Origin: Ferrimonas futtsuensis DSM 18154
GTDB lineage: Bacteria > Pseudomonadota > Gammaproteobacteria > Enterobacterales > Shewanellaceae
Assembly (NCBI RefSeq): GCF_000422645.1
Contig: NZ_AUGL01000024.1
Span: forward strand, 1-64,000
Length of the DNA: 64,000 bases
Reading direction: 5' to 3'
Both the position numbers and the translations under genes were made by a program. Each line of letters opens with the position of its first letter. The first letter of the stretch is position 1. Positions 33,387-41,586 of the stretch are shown one piece after another. Below the pieces are notes generated by a model that was not told the DNA's origin, did not search any database, and worked only from the letters and a program-made list of their open reading frames with translations.

Positions 33387-33911
33387 ATGCTTTACCTGAT
33401 AGAGCTCTGGGAGTCTGTCAGGGACTTCATGGCAACCGGCGGTGACGTTCTCTGGCTTGTAGCAGGTGCCCTGTTCCTGATGTGGGCCATGATGCTGGAG
33501 CGTTACTTCTACCTGAGTTTTGTGTTCCCCAAGGTGCGCAAGAAGGTAGTAGAGAACTGGCTGGCCCGCGAGGATAAAACCTCCTGGCATGCCCACCGCA
33601 TCCGTGAAGCATGGCTTTCCCAGGCCAAGGAACAGTTGACTGCCCGTATGGGTGTTATCAACGCTCTGGTCGCCATCTGCCCCATGTTGGGCCTGCTGGG
33701 TACCGTAACCGGTATGATTGCAGTATTCGAAGTGATGGCAGTACAGGGTACTGGTAACCCCCGTCTGATGGCAGGTGGTATCTCAATGGCAACTATCCCG
33801 ACCATGTCCGGCATGGTGGCAGCCCTCTCCGGCGTATTTTTCAGCACCCGTCTGAATGCGTCCCTGAAGGTGTCTGCTGAGAAGCTCCAGGATAGTCTGT
33901 CGCACCACTAG
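33387..33911 (+). CDS. exbB: Biopolymer transport protein ExbB2
   Basis: Inner-membrane proton-channel subunit of the TonB2 complex, 174 residues, shorter than E. coli ExbB and typical of the ExbB2 group. Three membrane segments are visible: VLWLVAGALFLMWAMML (about 20-37), NALVAICPMLGLLGTVTGMI (about 92-112) and a last segment with MSGMVAALSGVFF (about 135-150). The sequence AICPMLGLLGTVTGMI is the family hallmark. ATG at 33387 has AAGGAG 9 bases upstream; a GTG at 33381 would be only three bases from it. It follows ttpC directly and is followed by exbD after 10 bases. Confidence 0.9.
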   Translation: MLYLIELWESVRDFMATGGDVLWLVAGALFLMWAMMLERYFYLSFVFPKVRKKVVENWLAREDKTSWHAHRIREAWLSQAKEQLTARMGVINALVAICPMLGLLGTVTGMIAVFEVMAVQGTGNPRLMAGGISMATIPTMSGMVAALSGVFFSTRLNASLKVSAEKLQDSLSHH

Positions 33912-33921
33912 AGAGAGAATT

Positions 33922-34326
33922 ATGGCACGCAAAAAGCATGCAACCCCAGCAGAGGGTGCGGAAGTCGATATGACTCCGATGCTGGACATCGTTTTCATCA
34001 TGCTGATCTTCTTCATTGTAACGACCTCGTTCGTGAAGGAGTCCGGTATCGATGTGAACCGTCCTAAGGCACAACAGGCGAGCAAGAAGCCTTCGGCTAA
34101 CATCTTCATCGCCATCAACGAGGCCGGCATCGTATACATGGAGAAGCGTGAAGTGGATATCCAGCGTGTACGTGCTAACGTTGAACGTATGCTGGCTGAA
34201 TCCCCTGAAGCCTCTGTGATGATCCAGGCGGACAAAGAAGCCAAGCATGGCATCGTAGTTAAGGTGATGGACCAGGTGAAAGCTGCCGGTATCAACACCA
34301 TCTCCGTAGCAGCGAAGGAAGAGTAA
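33922..34326 (+). CDS. exbD: Biopolymer transport protein ExbD2
   Basis: ExbD subunit of 134 residues. One N-terminal membrane helix follows VDMTPMLDIVFIMLIFFIV; the Asp in PMLDIVF is the proton-carrying residue of the family (Asp25 in E. coli ExbD). The rest is the small periplasmic domain, ending AAKEE. It forms the proton-driven motor with ExbB and energises TonB. It sits two bases before tonB, so translation is probably coupled. Confidence 0.95.
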   Translation: MARKKHATPAEGAEVDMTPMLDIVFIMLIFFIVTTSFVKESGIDVNRPKAQQASKKPSANIFIAINEAGIVYMEKREVDIQRVRANVERMLAESPEASVMIQADKEAKHGIVVKVMDQVKAAGINTISVAAKEE

Positions 34327-34328
34327 TT

Positions 34329-34949
34329 ATGCTGAGATCACTGTTAGCCCTAATACTTGGCGCAGCGGTGACCTTCGCTCTGTTCTCTTTCATGGCGTTT
34401 TTGATCGACGGTGGCGCCAAGCGCGCCGCCAACAGTGTCGATCTTCCGCCGATTGAGATCGTGATGGATCGCCAGGACGCGAAGGCACAAAATCGTGACC
34501 GTCCTAAGCCGAAGCCGCCGAAGCCGCCAGAGAAGCCGCCAGAGCCCATTGATCTGCAGCCCGAAACCAATGAGGTTTCCGACGCTGTTTCCATCAATGT
34601 GCCCAGTGTGGATATCGGTGGTGTCAACTCCGGCATGGGTGATGTCGGCGGCGCAATGATGCGCGACGGTGACGCGACCCCCATCGTTCGGATGGAACCC
34701 AAGTGGCCCATGAAGGCTCTCCGTGAGGGCAAAGAAGGGTACGTGGTGATGAAGTTCACCATCAACGAACTGGGTCAGCCTGAAGACATCACTGTTATCG
34801 AAGCCGAGCCTAAGCGCCTGTTCGATAAAGAAGCGAAGCGCGCACTGCGTAAGTGGAAGTACAAGCCCAAGATCGTTGACGGCAAGCCGGTTAAACAGCC
34901 TGGCATCACCGTTCGCCTGGACTTCAAACTCAACAAAGACCAAGGCTAA
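34329..34949 (+). CDS. tonB: TonB2-type energy transducer
   Basis: TonB protein of 206 residues, shorter than E. coli TonB (239) as usual for TonB2. One N-terminal membrane helix (about residues 5-27) is followed by a Pro/Lys-rich linker (RPKPKPPKPPEKPPEP) and the C-terminal domain (about 118-206). The usual YP motif reads EPKWPMKALREGKEGYVV, with Trp in place of Tyr. The linker is short, which suits a complex with extra periplasmic partners such as TtpC. It lies in one operon with DUF3450, ttpC, exbB, exbD and a TPR gene, and is the only tonB in the window for five receptors. Confidence 0.95.
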   Translation: MLRSLLALILGAAVTFALFSFMAFLIDGGAKRAANSVDLPPIEIVMDRQDAKAQNRDRPKPKPPKPPEKPPEPIDLQPETNEVSDAVSINVPSVDIGGVNSGMGDVGGAMMRDGDATPIVRMEPKWPMKALREGKEGYVVMKFTINELGQPEDITVIEAEPKRLFDKEAKRALRKWKYKPKIVDGKPVKQPGITVRLDFKLNKDQG

Positions 34950-34961
34950 GGAGGAGGTATC

Positions 34962-36215
34962 ATGCGCATGAAAAGCAAATTGCTGCCTGCTCTGGTTATG
35001 GCGGCACTGGGCGTAGCAGCCCTGCCCCAGGCCCAGGCCGCGGAAGAGAAGTGCCCAATCGACAAGCGTCAGACCAAGGTAATGTCCGAGCGGGTGGGTA
35101 AGAAGGTTCAGCGTGCGTTCGAGTTCTACTCGACCGATCAGATGGATGAAGCCCTGAGAGTGATGCTTGAGATCAGTCCCAAGCAGGCGTTCGACAAGGC
35201 TTACGTGAACCGCTTCATCGGTAATATCTACGCCGGCATTGAGGGTAAAACCTCTGAAGCCCTGAAGTATCTGCAACTGGCCGTAGACGCAGACGTACTG
35301 GGTGGCACTGACCATGCCCAGGCGATGCGACTGCTGGCTGACCTGCGTATGCAGGAGAAGCAGTACAAGGGTGCACTGGCAGATTACGAGAAGTGGATGG
35401 CGTTCACCTGTAAGGAAGACAAAAACGTCTACCTGCGTATGGGCCAGGCTCAGTATGAGCTGAAGCAGTACAACAAGGTGATCCCTCTGGCTGACAAGGC
35501 CATCGCCCTGGAGAGCAAGCCCAACAAGAACGCCTACGTACTGAAGATGGGTTCCTACTACGAATCCAAGCAGTACCCCAAGGCGGCCAAGGTTGTTGAG
35601 ACCATGGTTGAGCTGTTCCCTGAAGAGAGCAAGCTGTGGGTCCAGCTGGCGCAGATGTATCTGCTCAGTGAAGACTACAAGAAAGCCCTCTACACCATGG
35701 ACGTAGCCTACCGTCAGGACCTGCTGGAGAAGCCCTCTCACTACAAGATGCTGGCGCAACTGTACGCTCAGAACGAGGTACCGTTCCAGTCTGCCAAGAT
35801 TCAGGAGATGTACCTGAGCAAAGGCATTGTAGAGAAGGACGAAACTTCCCTGTCCATGCTGGCCAATACCTATCACCAGGCTAAAGAGGTGAAGAAGGCG
35901 GCCCAGTATTACGGCGAAGCGGCCAAGCTGAGCAACAAGGCCAAGCACTACTCCAAGCAGGCAGCGCTGCTGCTGGAAGCCCAGGAGTATAAAGCGGCCC
36001 AGGCTGCTGGCAACAATGCTCTGAAGGCTGATGGCCTGACGAACAAGGGTCAGCTGCAGATGGTTCTGGCTCAGGCCTACTTCTACGACGGCAAATACAA
36101 ACAGGCCTATGCGGCCTGTGAAGCGGCAACCAAAGATAAGAAGACGGCCAAAGCTGCCACGAGCTGGCTCTCTTACATCAAGGACACCGCAGCGCGGAAG
36201 AAAGTCCGCATCTAA
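34962..36215 (+). CDS. TPR-repeat protein of the TonB2 operon
   Basis: Exported or periplasmic protein of 417 residues with a signal peptide (cleaved after AQAA) and about nine tetratricopeptide-like helical repeats from residue 45 to the end. The pattern ALADYEKWMAF, VIPLADKAIAL, AAKVVETMVELFP and AAQYYGEAAKL is clear. Such a gene is a regular last member of TonB2 operons in Vibrio and Shewanella, where it is thought to act as a scaffold. AGGAGG lies about 6 bases before the ATG. The operon ends at a strong terminator a few bases after the stop. Confidence 0.85.
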   Translation: MRMKSKLLPALVMAALGVAALPQAQAAEEKCPIDKRQTKVMSERVGKKVQRAFEFYSTDQMDEALRVMLEISPKQAFDKAYVNRFIGNIYAGIEGKTSEALKYLQLAVDADVLGGTDHAQAMRLLADLRMQEKQYKGALADYEKWMAFTCKEDKNVYLRMGQAQYELKQYNKVIPLADKAIALESKPNKNAYVLKMGSYYESKQYPKAAKVVETMVELFPEESKLWVQLAQMYLLSEDYKKALYTMDVAYRQDLLEKPSHYKMLAQLYAQNEVPFQSAKIQEMYLSKGIVEKDETSLSMLANTYHQAKEVKKAAQYYGEAAKLSNKAKHYSKQAALLLEAQEYKAAQAAGNNALKADGLTNKGQLQMVLAQAYFYDGKYKQAYAACEAATKDKKTAKAATSWLSYIKDTAARKKVRI

Positions 36216-36218
36216 TTG

Positions 36219-36244
36219 AAAAGCCCCGCTTGCGGGGCTTTTTT
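36219..36244 (+). terminator. Rho-independent terminator of the TonB2 operon
   Basis: AAAAGCCCCGC and GCGGGGCTTTT flank a tight TT centre, followed by T. The A-rich left arm suggests it could work in both directions. Confidence 0.9.
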
Positions 36245-36288
36245 CATACTGTCTCTCACCAAAAAAATGGAACAACAAGGAGCACCGA

Positions 36289-38106
36289 ATGAGAGTGGCT
36301 AAACTCGCCGTGACCTTGGCGCTGGTGCTGGGCACCGCCGCCTGTGGGCCGGCCCAGGCCCCCAAGGAGCAGAATGCTGACGCTGCCCAGGTACAGACCC
36401 AACAAAGCATGGAACAGCAGTATCTGGAGATGGTTGACCAGTACTTTGAGGACCAGCTGGCCCTCAACCCCATCAGTGCTACCTTTGCTGGTCGAAGCCA
36501 GTACAACCACCTGTTTGGTAACGAGCTGACCGAGGACTACCTCAAGGCTCGCCATGATATGAACAGCACAATGCTGGACGACCTCAACAAGATTGATGTT
36601 GCCCAGCTGTCGGAGCAAAATCAGATTGGCTTCGAAGTGATTCGCTACAACGTTCAGACCGCGCTCAAAGCCGAGACCTACCCCTCTCGCTGGCTGCCCC
36701 TCAATCAGTTCTACTCCAAGGTGTTTACTCTGGTGCAGCTGGGCAGCGGAGAATCGGCTCAGCCTTTTGCAACAGAACAGGATTTCGATAACTTCATCGG
36801 CCGCATGCAGGGCTTTGCCCTGTGGGTGGACAGTGCCATTGTGCGCATGGACCAGGGAATTGAATCCAAGGTGGTGCTGCCCCGGGTGCTGGTGGAGCGA
36901 ATGATCCCTCAGATTCAGGCTCAGTTGGTGGACAACCCCGCCGACAGCATCTTTGCCCAGCCACTGGCCCAGTTGCCCGCGAATCTGAATGAGCAGCAGC
37001 AGGCTGAGCTCAAGGCCCGCTACGACGACGCCATCATGACGGTGCTGATGCCGGCACTGACCAAGCTCGATGGTTACCTGACCGAGACCTACCTGCCCGC
37101 CTCCCGGGGCTCCCATGGTTGGTGGGGGCTGCCCAATGGCAAGGATTGGTACCAGTTCCTGGCGAATGAGAACACCACTACCCAGATGCCGGTGGATCAA
37201 ATCCATGAGCTGGGCCTTCAGGAGGTAGCTCGGATCCTCAGTGAGATGGACAGGGTGCGCCAGCAGGTGGGCTTTGAGGGCGATCTGGCGGCGTTCTTCG
37301 AGCACCTTGGCAGCGACCCCAAGTTCTTCTTCACCACTAAGCAGGACCTGGTGGACGGCTACATGGGGCTGAAGAGTCGCATCGATGCGGTGCTCCCCGG
37401 CTATTTCGATGTGTCACCCAAAGCGGATTACATTGTTAAGCCCGTCGAGCCTTTCCGGGAGCGCTCTGCCGCCGGTGCCTCTTACGAAGCGCCGTCGCCT
37501 GATGGCACCCGTCCCGGGGTGTTTTATATCAACACCTTCAACCTCAAGGCTCAGCCGAAATGGGGCATGACCACCCTGTCTCTTCACGAAGCGGCTCCAG
37601 GCCACCACTTCCAGATCGCCATCAAGCAGGAGCTGGACGGGGTGCCTGAATTCCAGCGCTTTGGTGGCTACACCGCCTTTGAAGAGGGCTGGGCCCTTTA
37701 TGCCGAGTACCTGGGCATTGAGATGGGGCTGTTCAGCGACCCCTATCAGTACTTTGGCAAGCTCTCTGATGAGATGCTGCGCGCCATGAGGCTGGTGGTG
37801 GACACCGGCCTGCATGCCAAGGGCTGGAGTCGGGAGCAGGCGATTCAGTACATGCTGGATAACAGTCCTCTGGCAGAGACCGACGTCATTGCCGAGGTAG
37901 AGCGCTATATGGCGATCCCCGGCCAGGCGCTCTCCTATAAAGTGGGCCAGTTGAAGATTCTGGAACTGCGCGCCGATGCCGAGAAGGAACTGGGTGACAA
38001 CTTTGATCTCAAGGCATTTCACAACCAGGTTCTGACCTCGGGTTCTCTGCCCATGGCGGTGCTGGAGCAGAAGATTCGCCGCTGGGTTGAGACCGCGAGA
38101 AGTTAA
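36289..38106 (+). CDS. DUF885 family lipoprotein, probable metallopeptidase
   Basis: Protein of 605 residues with a lipoprotein signal peptide (lipobox LGTAAC, Cys at about residue 20), so it is membrane-anchored. The DUF885 body holds LSLHEAAPGHHFQ (about residue 432) and EEGWALYAEYLG (about 464). These resemble a metal-binding HExxxGH plus distal Glu arrangement, so zinc-peptidase activity is likely although the family is not well characterised. AAGGAG lies 7 bases before the ATG. It is its own unit between the TonB2 operon terminator and a strong terminator. Its place among receptors suggests that it trims an imported or surface-bound substrate, perhaps a peptide; that is inference. Confidence 0.8.
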   Translation: MRVAKLAVTLALVLGTAACGPAQAPKEQNADAAQVQTQQSMEQQYLEMVDQYFEDQLALNPISATFAGRSQYNHLFGNELTEDYLKARHDMNSTMLDDLNKIDVAQLSEQNQIGFEVIRYNVQTALKAETYPSRWLPLNQFYSKVFTLVQLGSGESAQPFATEQDFDNFIGRMQGFALWVDSAIVRMDQGIESKVVLPRVLVERMIPQIQAQLVDNPADSIFAQPLAQLPANLNEQQQAELKARYDDAIMTVLMPALTKLDGYLTETYLPASRGSHGWWGLPNGKDWYQFLANENTTTQMPVDQIHELGLQEVARILSEMDRVRQQVGFEGDLAAFFEHLGSDPKFFFTTKQDLVDGYMGLKSRIDAVLPGYFDVSPKADYIVKPVEPFRERSAAGASYEAPSPDGTRPGVFYINTFNLKAQPKWGMTTLSLHEAAPGHHFQIAIKQELDGVPEFQRFGGYTAFEEGWALYAEYLGIEMGLFSDPYQYFGKLSDEMLRAMRLVVDTGLHAKGWSREQAIQYMLDNSPLAETDVIAEVERYMAIPGQALSYKVGQLKILELRADAEKELGDNFDLKAFHNQVLTSGSLPMAVLEQKIRRWVETARS

Positions 38107-38123
38107 TCCAATTTCAGTGTGAT

Positions 38124-38152
38124 AAAGGGGGACAGACTGTCCCCCTTTTTTT
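38124..38152 (+). terminator. Rho-independent terminator after the DUF885 gene
   Basis: AAAGGGGGAC and GTCCCCCTTT form a 10-bp stem with a 5-base loop, followed by a T run. Confidence 0.95.
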
Positions 38153-38159
38153 GTGCTTG

Positions 38160-38175
38160 CGTGATCTGGGTCACA
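38160..38175. promoter_or_regulatory. CRP-type site upstream of receptor 2
   Basis: CGTGATCTGGGTCACA matches the CRP consensus TGTGA-N6-TCACA at 9 of 10 defined positions. It lies about 290 bases before receptor 2, directly after the preceding terminator. Carbon-source control of receptor 2 is possible. Confidence 0.55.
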
Positions 38176-38248
38176 TTAGTGCGATCTGGCCAGTTAACTC
38201 TGTAAACCCCCTGCTGATGTTTTTGTCACTGGCTTTGGCACTTTAGCA

Positions 38249-38263
38249 AAGTGATATTCACTT
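38249..38263. promoter_or_regulatory. Palindrome upstream of receptor 2
   Basis: AAGTGA-TAT-TCACTT, with perfect 6-base arms, about 200 bases before receptor 2. It is a candidate operator for an unknown regulator. Confidence 0.4.
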
Positions 38264-38460
38264 ATTTCTAAAGATAAACGCAGCTAAATATTCAGTCGCT
38301 CGTGACTCCCCACACAATATGAGATTTCCCCTTAACAAAGGGGTTACCGCAGCATGACATTCCTTTCGTTGACCTTAATTTGGTGATTCATCACTATCCT
38401 GGCAGGGAAACCCCAAAAGAGGGGCCCATAACAACGACAATCATAAGAAGGGAGAAAGGG

Positions 38461-40968
38461 ATGAATAAGCCAACCCATCTGGCCAGAGCCGTACATTTTG
38501 GGGTAATCGCCGGCGCCATGTTGCCGGTTACAGGTACTGCCGTGGCCCAGGAGCAGTTGGAGGATGTGGAGCGCATTCAGGTCACCGGTTCCCGCATTCA
38601 GCGTCAGGACATGGAGACCGCCTCTCCGGTCACCGTGATTGACTCTGCGACCATCAAGGCTGAAGGTTACACCTCAGTTGACCAGGTGCTGCAGTCCCAG
38701 CCCTCCATGGCGGGTGCTGCGGTAGGCTCGACCACCAACAATGGTGCCGACGGTGTGGCCCAGGTGGATCTGCGCGGCATGGGCGCCAACCGTACCCTGG
38801 TGCTGCTCAACGGCCGCCGCATGGTGAACTCCGGCTCTGGAGCCGACAGCGCCGTGGATCTCAACACCATCCCGGTGGCGATGATTCAACGCATCGAAGT
38901 CCTGAAAGACGGGGCCTCGGCGGTTTATGGCTCCGATGCCATCGCCGGTGTGGTGAACATCATCACCAAGACCGACTTCGAAGGTTTCCAACTGGACATC
39001 AACGGCGACATGACCGAGGAGGGGGACGGTGAAAACATCGAGATCTCCGCCCTCTATGGTGTCTCCACCGACAGCGCTAACTACACGGTGGGTTTCTCCT
39101 ACACCGATCGCGGTGAAGTGATGCAGGCGGATCGCGACTGGGTGCCTGCCGGGGCCAGCTCCTTTGTGCCAGGTGGCTCCCTGGGCGGCTATGTGCCCAC
39201 CGAGGATGGTTGGAAGGAGCGCGACTTCGGTTACGACTATACCGATGACAGCTATCTGCAAACTCCCAGCACCAAGTATAGCCTGTTTGCCAACACCACT
39301 CAGATGTTGAACGACGATCTGAATTTCACCGCGGATGTGCTCTACACCCGCCGTGAGTCCAAGCAGCAGATGGCGCCTCAGCCTGCCGACGTGATGCTGG
39401 ACGTCTGTGGCGAGCCTGGCGTGGACCCGAGCCGCTGCATCACCCTGACCGATGACATGTTGGCTGCGGGCATCTCCGCCGATGAGACCGGTCGCATCAA
39501 CTACCGTCGTCGTATGGTGGAAGCCGGTCCTCGCATCTATGAGCAGGAGACCGACACCCTGAGACTCTCTGCCGGGTTCAGCGGCTACGCTGACATCAAC
39601 CAGGGGATGGACTGGGATCTGTCCTATACCTATGGCCGCAACCGGGCGGACACCTGGGTGCACAACTCCATCAATGCGGTGAAGATGGAAGACTCCATCT
39701 ACGCCAACCAGGATGCCTGGTTCTCCGGCAACTCCGAGGAGATCGACCCCTTCATCAGTGACATCTCCTACCTGGAAACCAACGATGGCGGCAATGACCA
39801 GCACATTCTGGCCGGTGTCATCAGCGGTGACCTGTTTGAGGTGGACGCAGGTATGGTCTCCTTTGCTCTGGGCGCCGAGTACCGGTACGAGAGCGGTTTC
39901 TACAACCCGGACCCGGTGATTGTGGCGGGGGAGGGTACTGCTGCGCAGCAGGACCCCACCGATGGCGATTACAACGTCTTCTCCCTCTATCAGGAGGTGG
40001 CGATTCCCTTCACCGACACCCTGAGTGCCGAGTTTGCATTGCGCTACGATGAGTACAACACCTTCGGCGGCGCCACCACCTGGAAAGTGGGTCTGACCTG
40101 GGAGCCGGCCGATGAGTTGATGTTCCGCTCCGTCGTGGCCACCGGTTTCCGCGCGCCCAATGTGACCGAGCTCTACGGTGGTAACACCGGCTCCTACGAT
40201 TACCTGATTGATCCCTGGGGCAATGCCCAGGACGCGCAGATCCTGGTGAACTACACCTCAGATGAGGAGCTGCAGGCGGAGGAGTCTGACTCCTTTACCT
40301 TTGGCGTGGTCTACTCCCCCGCCTTTGCCGATGGCCTCTCCTTTACCGTGGATTACTGGTCCTTCAAGATTGATAACGCCATCGCCCGTATGGATGTGCA
40401 GGCGGGACTGGATGCCTGTTATGGCGGCGATGCCAGCGCTTGTGAAACCTTCAACATCACTGCGGACGGCAACCTGGAGAACCTGACCAGCCCGCTGACC
40501 AACGTGGGCTACCAGGACACCAGCGGCATCGACTTCAATGCCCATTACCGTTTCGAGGCGGCCGGGCTGGAGTGGCTGATCAACAATGACCTGACCTATC
40601 TGCTGGAGTTTGACCAGGATGGTATCGATTACACCGGCACCATTGGTGGCATGTTCGGTGGCTACGCCGAGGTGAAGAACAACTTCACTGTGACTGCGCG
40701 TCATGATGATTTTGCGCTGCTTTACTCGGCCCGGTACATCGGTTCCATGGATGAGATCAACACCGGTGAGAAGATCGACTCCATCACCTATCACAACCTG
40801 TCTGGTACCTACTACATCAACGAAATGGTGAGTGCCACTCTGGGTGTGCGAAACCTGACCGACGAAGAGCCGCCGATGGTGCCCTATGGCAACGATGCCG
40901 GCACCGTACCTGAGGTGTACGAGACCATTGGCCGCACCTACTTCGGTGGTGTCTCCATCCGTTTTTAA
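38461..40968 (+). CDS. TonB-dependent receptor 2
   Basis: Outer-membrane receptor of 835 residues. A signal peptide (cleaved near AVAQ) is followed by the TonB-box-like VERIQVTGSRIQRQDME. Plug motifs LRGMGANRTLVLLNGRRM and IEVLKDGASAVYGSDAIAG and barrel motif GFRAPNVTELYG place it near receptors 1 and 3. The chain ends VSIRF with the usual Phe. It is the shortest of the five receptors. Codon use is less biased than in receptors 1 and 3, hinting at lower expression. The ATG at 38461 is preceded by a purine-rich GGGAGAAAGGG; the frame to 38380 adds a non-signal tail. A CRP-type site far upstream suggests catabolite control. Substrate is unknown. Confidence 0.9.
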   Translation: MNKPTHLARAVHFGVIAGAMLPVTGTAVAQEQLEDVERIQVTGSRIQRQDMETASPVTVIDSATIKAEGYTSVDQVLQSQPSMAGAAVGSTTNNGADGVAQVDLRGMGANRTLVLLNGRRMVNSGSGADSAVDLNTIPVAMIQRIEVLKDGASAVYGSDAIAGVVNIITKTDFEGFQLDINGDMTEEGDGENIEISALYGVSTDSANYTVGFSYTDRGEVMQADRDWVPAGASSFVPGGSLGGYVPTEDGWKERDFGYDYTDDSYLQTPSTKYSLFANTTQMLNDDLNFTADVLYTRRESKQQMAPQPADVMLDVCGEPGVDPSRCITLTDDMLAAGISADETGRINYRRRMVEAGPRIYEQETDTLRLSAGFSGYADINQGMDWDLSYTYGRNRADTWVHNSINAVKMEDSIYANQDAWFSGNSEEIDPFISDISYLETNDGGNDQHILAGVISGDLFEVDAGMVSFALGAEYRYESGFYNPDPVIVAGEGTAAQQDPTDGDYNVFSLYQEVAIPFTDTLSAEFALRYDEYNTFGGATTWKVGLTWEPADELMFRSVVATGFRAPNVTELYGGNTGSYDYLIDPWGNAQDAQILVNYTSDEELQAEESDSFTFGVVYSPAFADGLSFTVDYWSFKIDNAIARMDVQAGLDACYGGDASACETFNITADGNLENLTSPLTNVGYQDTSGIDFNAHYRFEAAGLEWLINNDLTYLLEFDQDGIDYTGTIGGMFGGYAEVKNNFTVTARHDDFALLYSARYIGSMDEINTGEKIDSITYHNLSGTYYINEMVSATLGVRNLTDEEPPMVPYGNDAGTVPEVYETIGRTYFGGVSIRF

Positions 40969-40990
40969 TCACTCTCCCTAAAGTGATCGC

Positions 40991-41016
40991 AAGGCAGCCT
41001 TCGGGCTGCCTTTTTT
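40991..41016 (+). terminator. Rho-independent terminator after receptor 2
   Basis: AAGGCAGCC and GGCTGCCTT form a 9-bp stem closed by a TTCG tetraloop, followed by T. Confidence 0.95.
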
Positions 41017-41462
41017 GTTTTCTCCAAGTTTGGCTTTCCCTCTTGGGCGTTCGGTGTTTTCTTTTTGAGCGCTGCATCCTGCACTTCCCCCCAATGGGTC
41101 GTTCGCCTCAGCGGACAGTGTTCCCTCCGGATGAGATCATTGCCCATATCCTGTTTGACGATGTCGTCGAAAACGCCACGCATGAAAAAGTTAATGGTCT
41201 CGATATGACTCAAATTTGTGATGCAGATCCTTTGTGATCAAGCGGAGTTCAAACCATTAATGAATAAGTATTCGCTACGATTAGAGTCATTATACGAGAA
41301 ATTTATGGATGAGTTATGTAGAGGAAATGTTATCGGAATTTACATGGTTAACGTGTGGCTATTCAGTTATATCGCCGTAATTTGAGACCTGAATAAAATT
41401 TGGTTTTAAATTGCACGGTGGGCGGCAACAAGGCATTAACATTGACAACTTTGGCCTTACAT

Positions 41463-41487
41463 TTAACTAGTTGACACAATGTTGTAA
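41463..41487 (+). promoter_or_regulatory. Promoter-like motif shared with receptor 4 (copy 1)
   Basis: A 25-base element including TTAACTAGTTGACACAATG, about 100 bases before receptor 3. It matches the element at 44540-44564 at 18 of 25 positions. The TTGACA inside looks like a -35 box. The -10 is not clear. Confidence 0.45.
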
Positions 41488-41586
41488 TCAAGTGCAGCAT
41501 TAGCGTCGAGTAGCAAACTCGTTATCAACAAAAATGAATAAAATGGCGTAAACAGTAAAGTTTGCGTCACTTTAGGGAGAATTATA

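Larger units (their letters stand above)
38107..38460. other. Regulatory region upstream of receptor 2
   Basis: It contains a terminator, a CRP-like site and a palindrome (listed separately). No gene is visible. A small hairpin (CCCC...GGGG at about 38411-38424) lies shortly before the receptor start. Confidence 0.5.
40969..41586. other. Long leader region of receptor 3
   Basis: After the terminator at 40991-41016, about 570 bases carry no supported gene; an open frame at 40983-41237 starts inside that terminator and is unlikely. The motif at 41463-41487 probably contains the promoter. Confidence 0.5.

Noticed and set aside
40983-41237. Short frame after receptor 2
   Set aside because: It starts before the terminator stem and runs through it; no ribosome-binding site.
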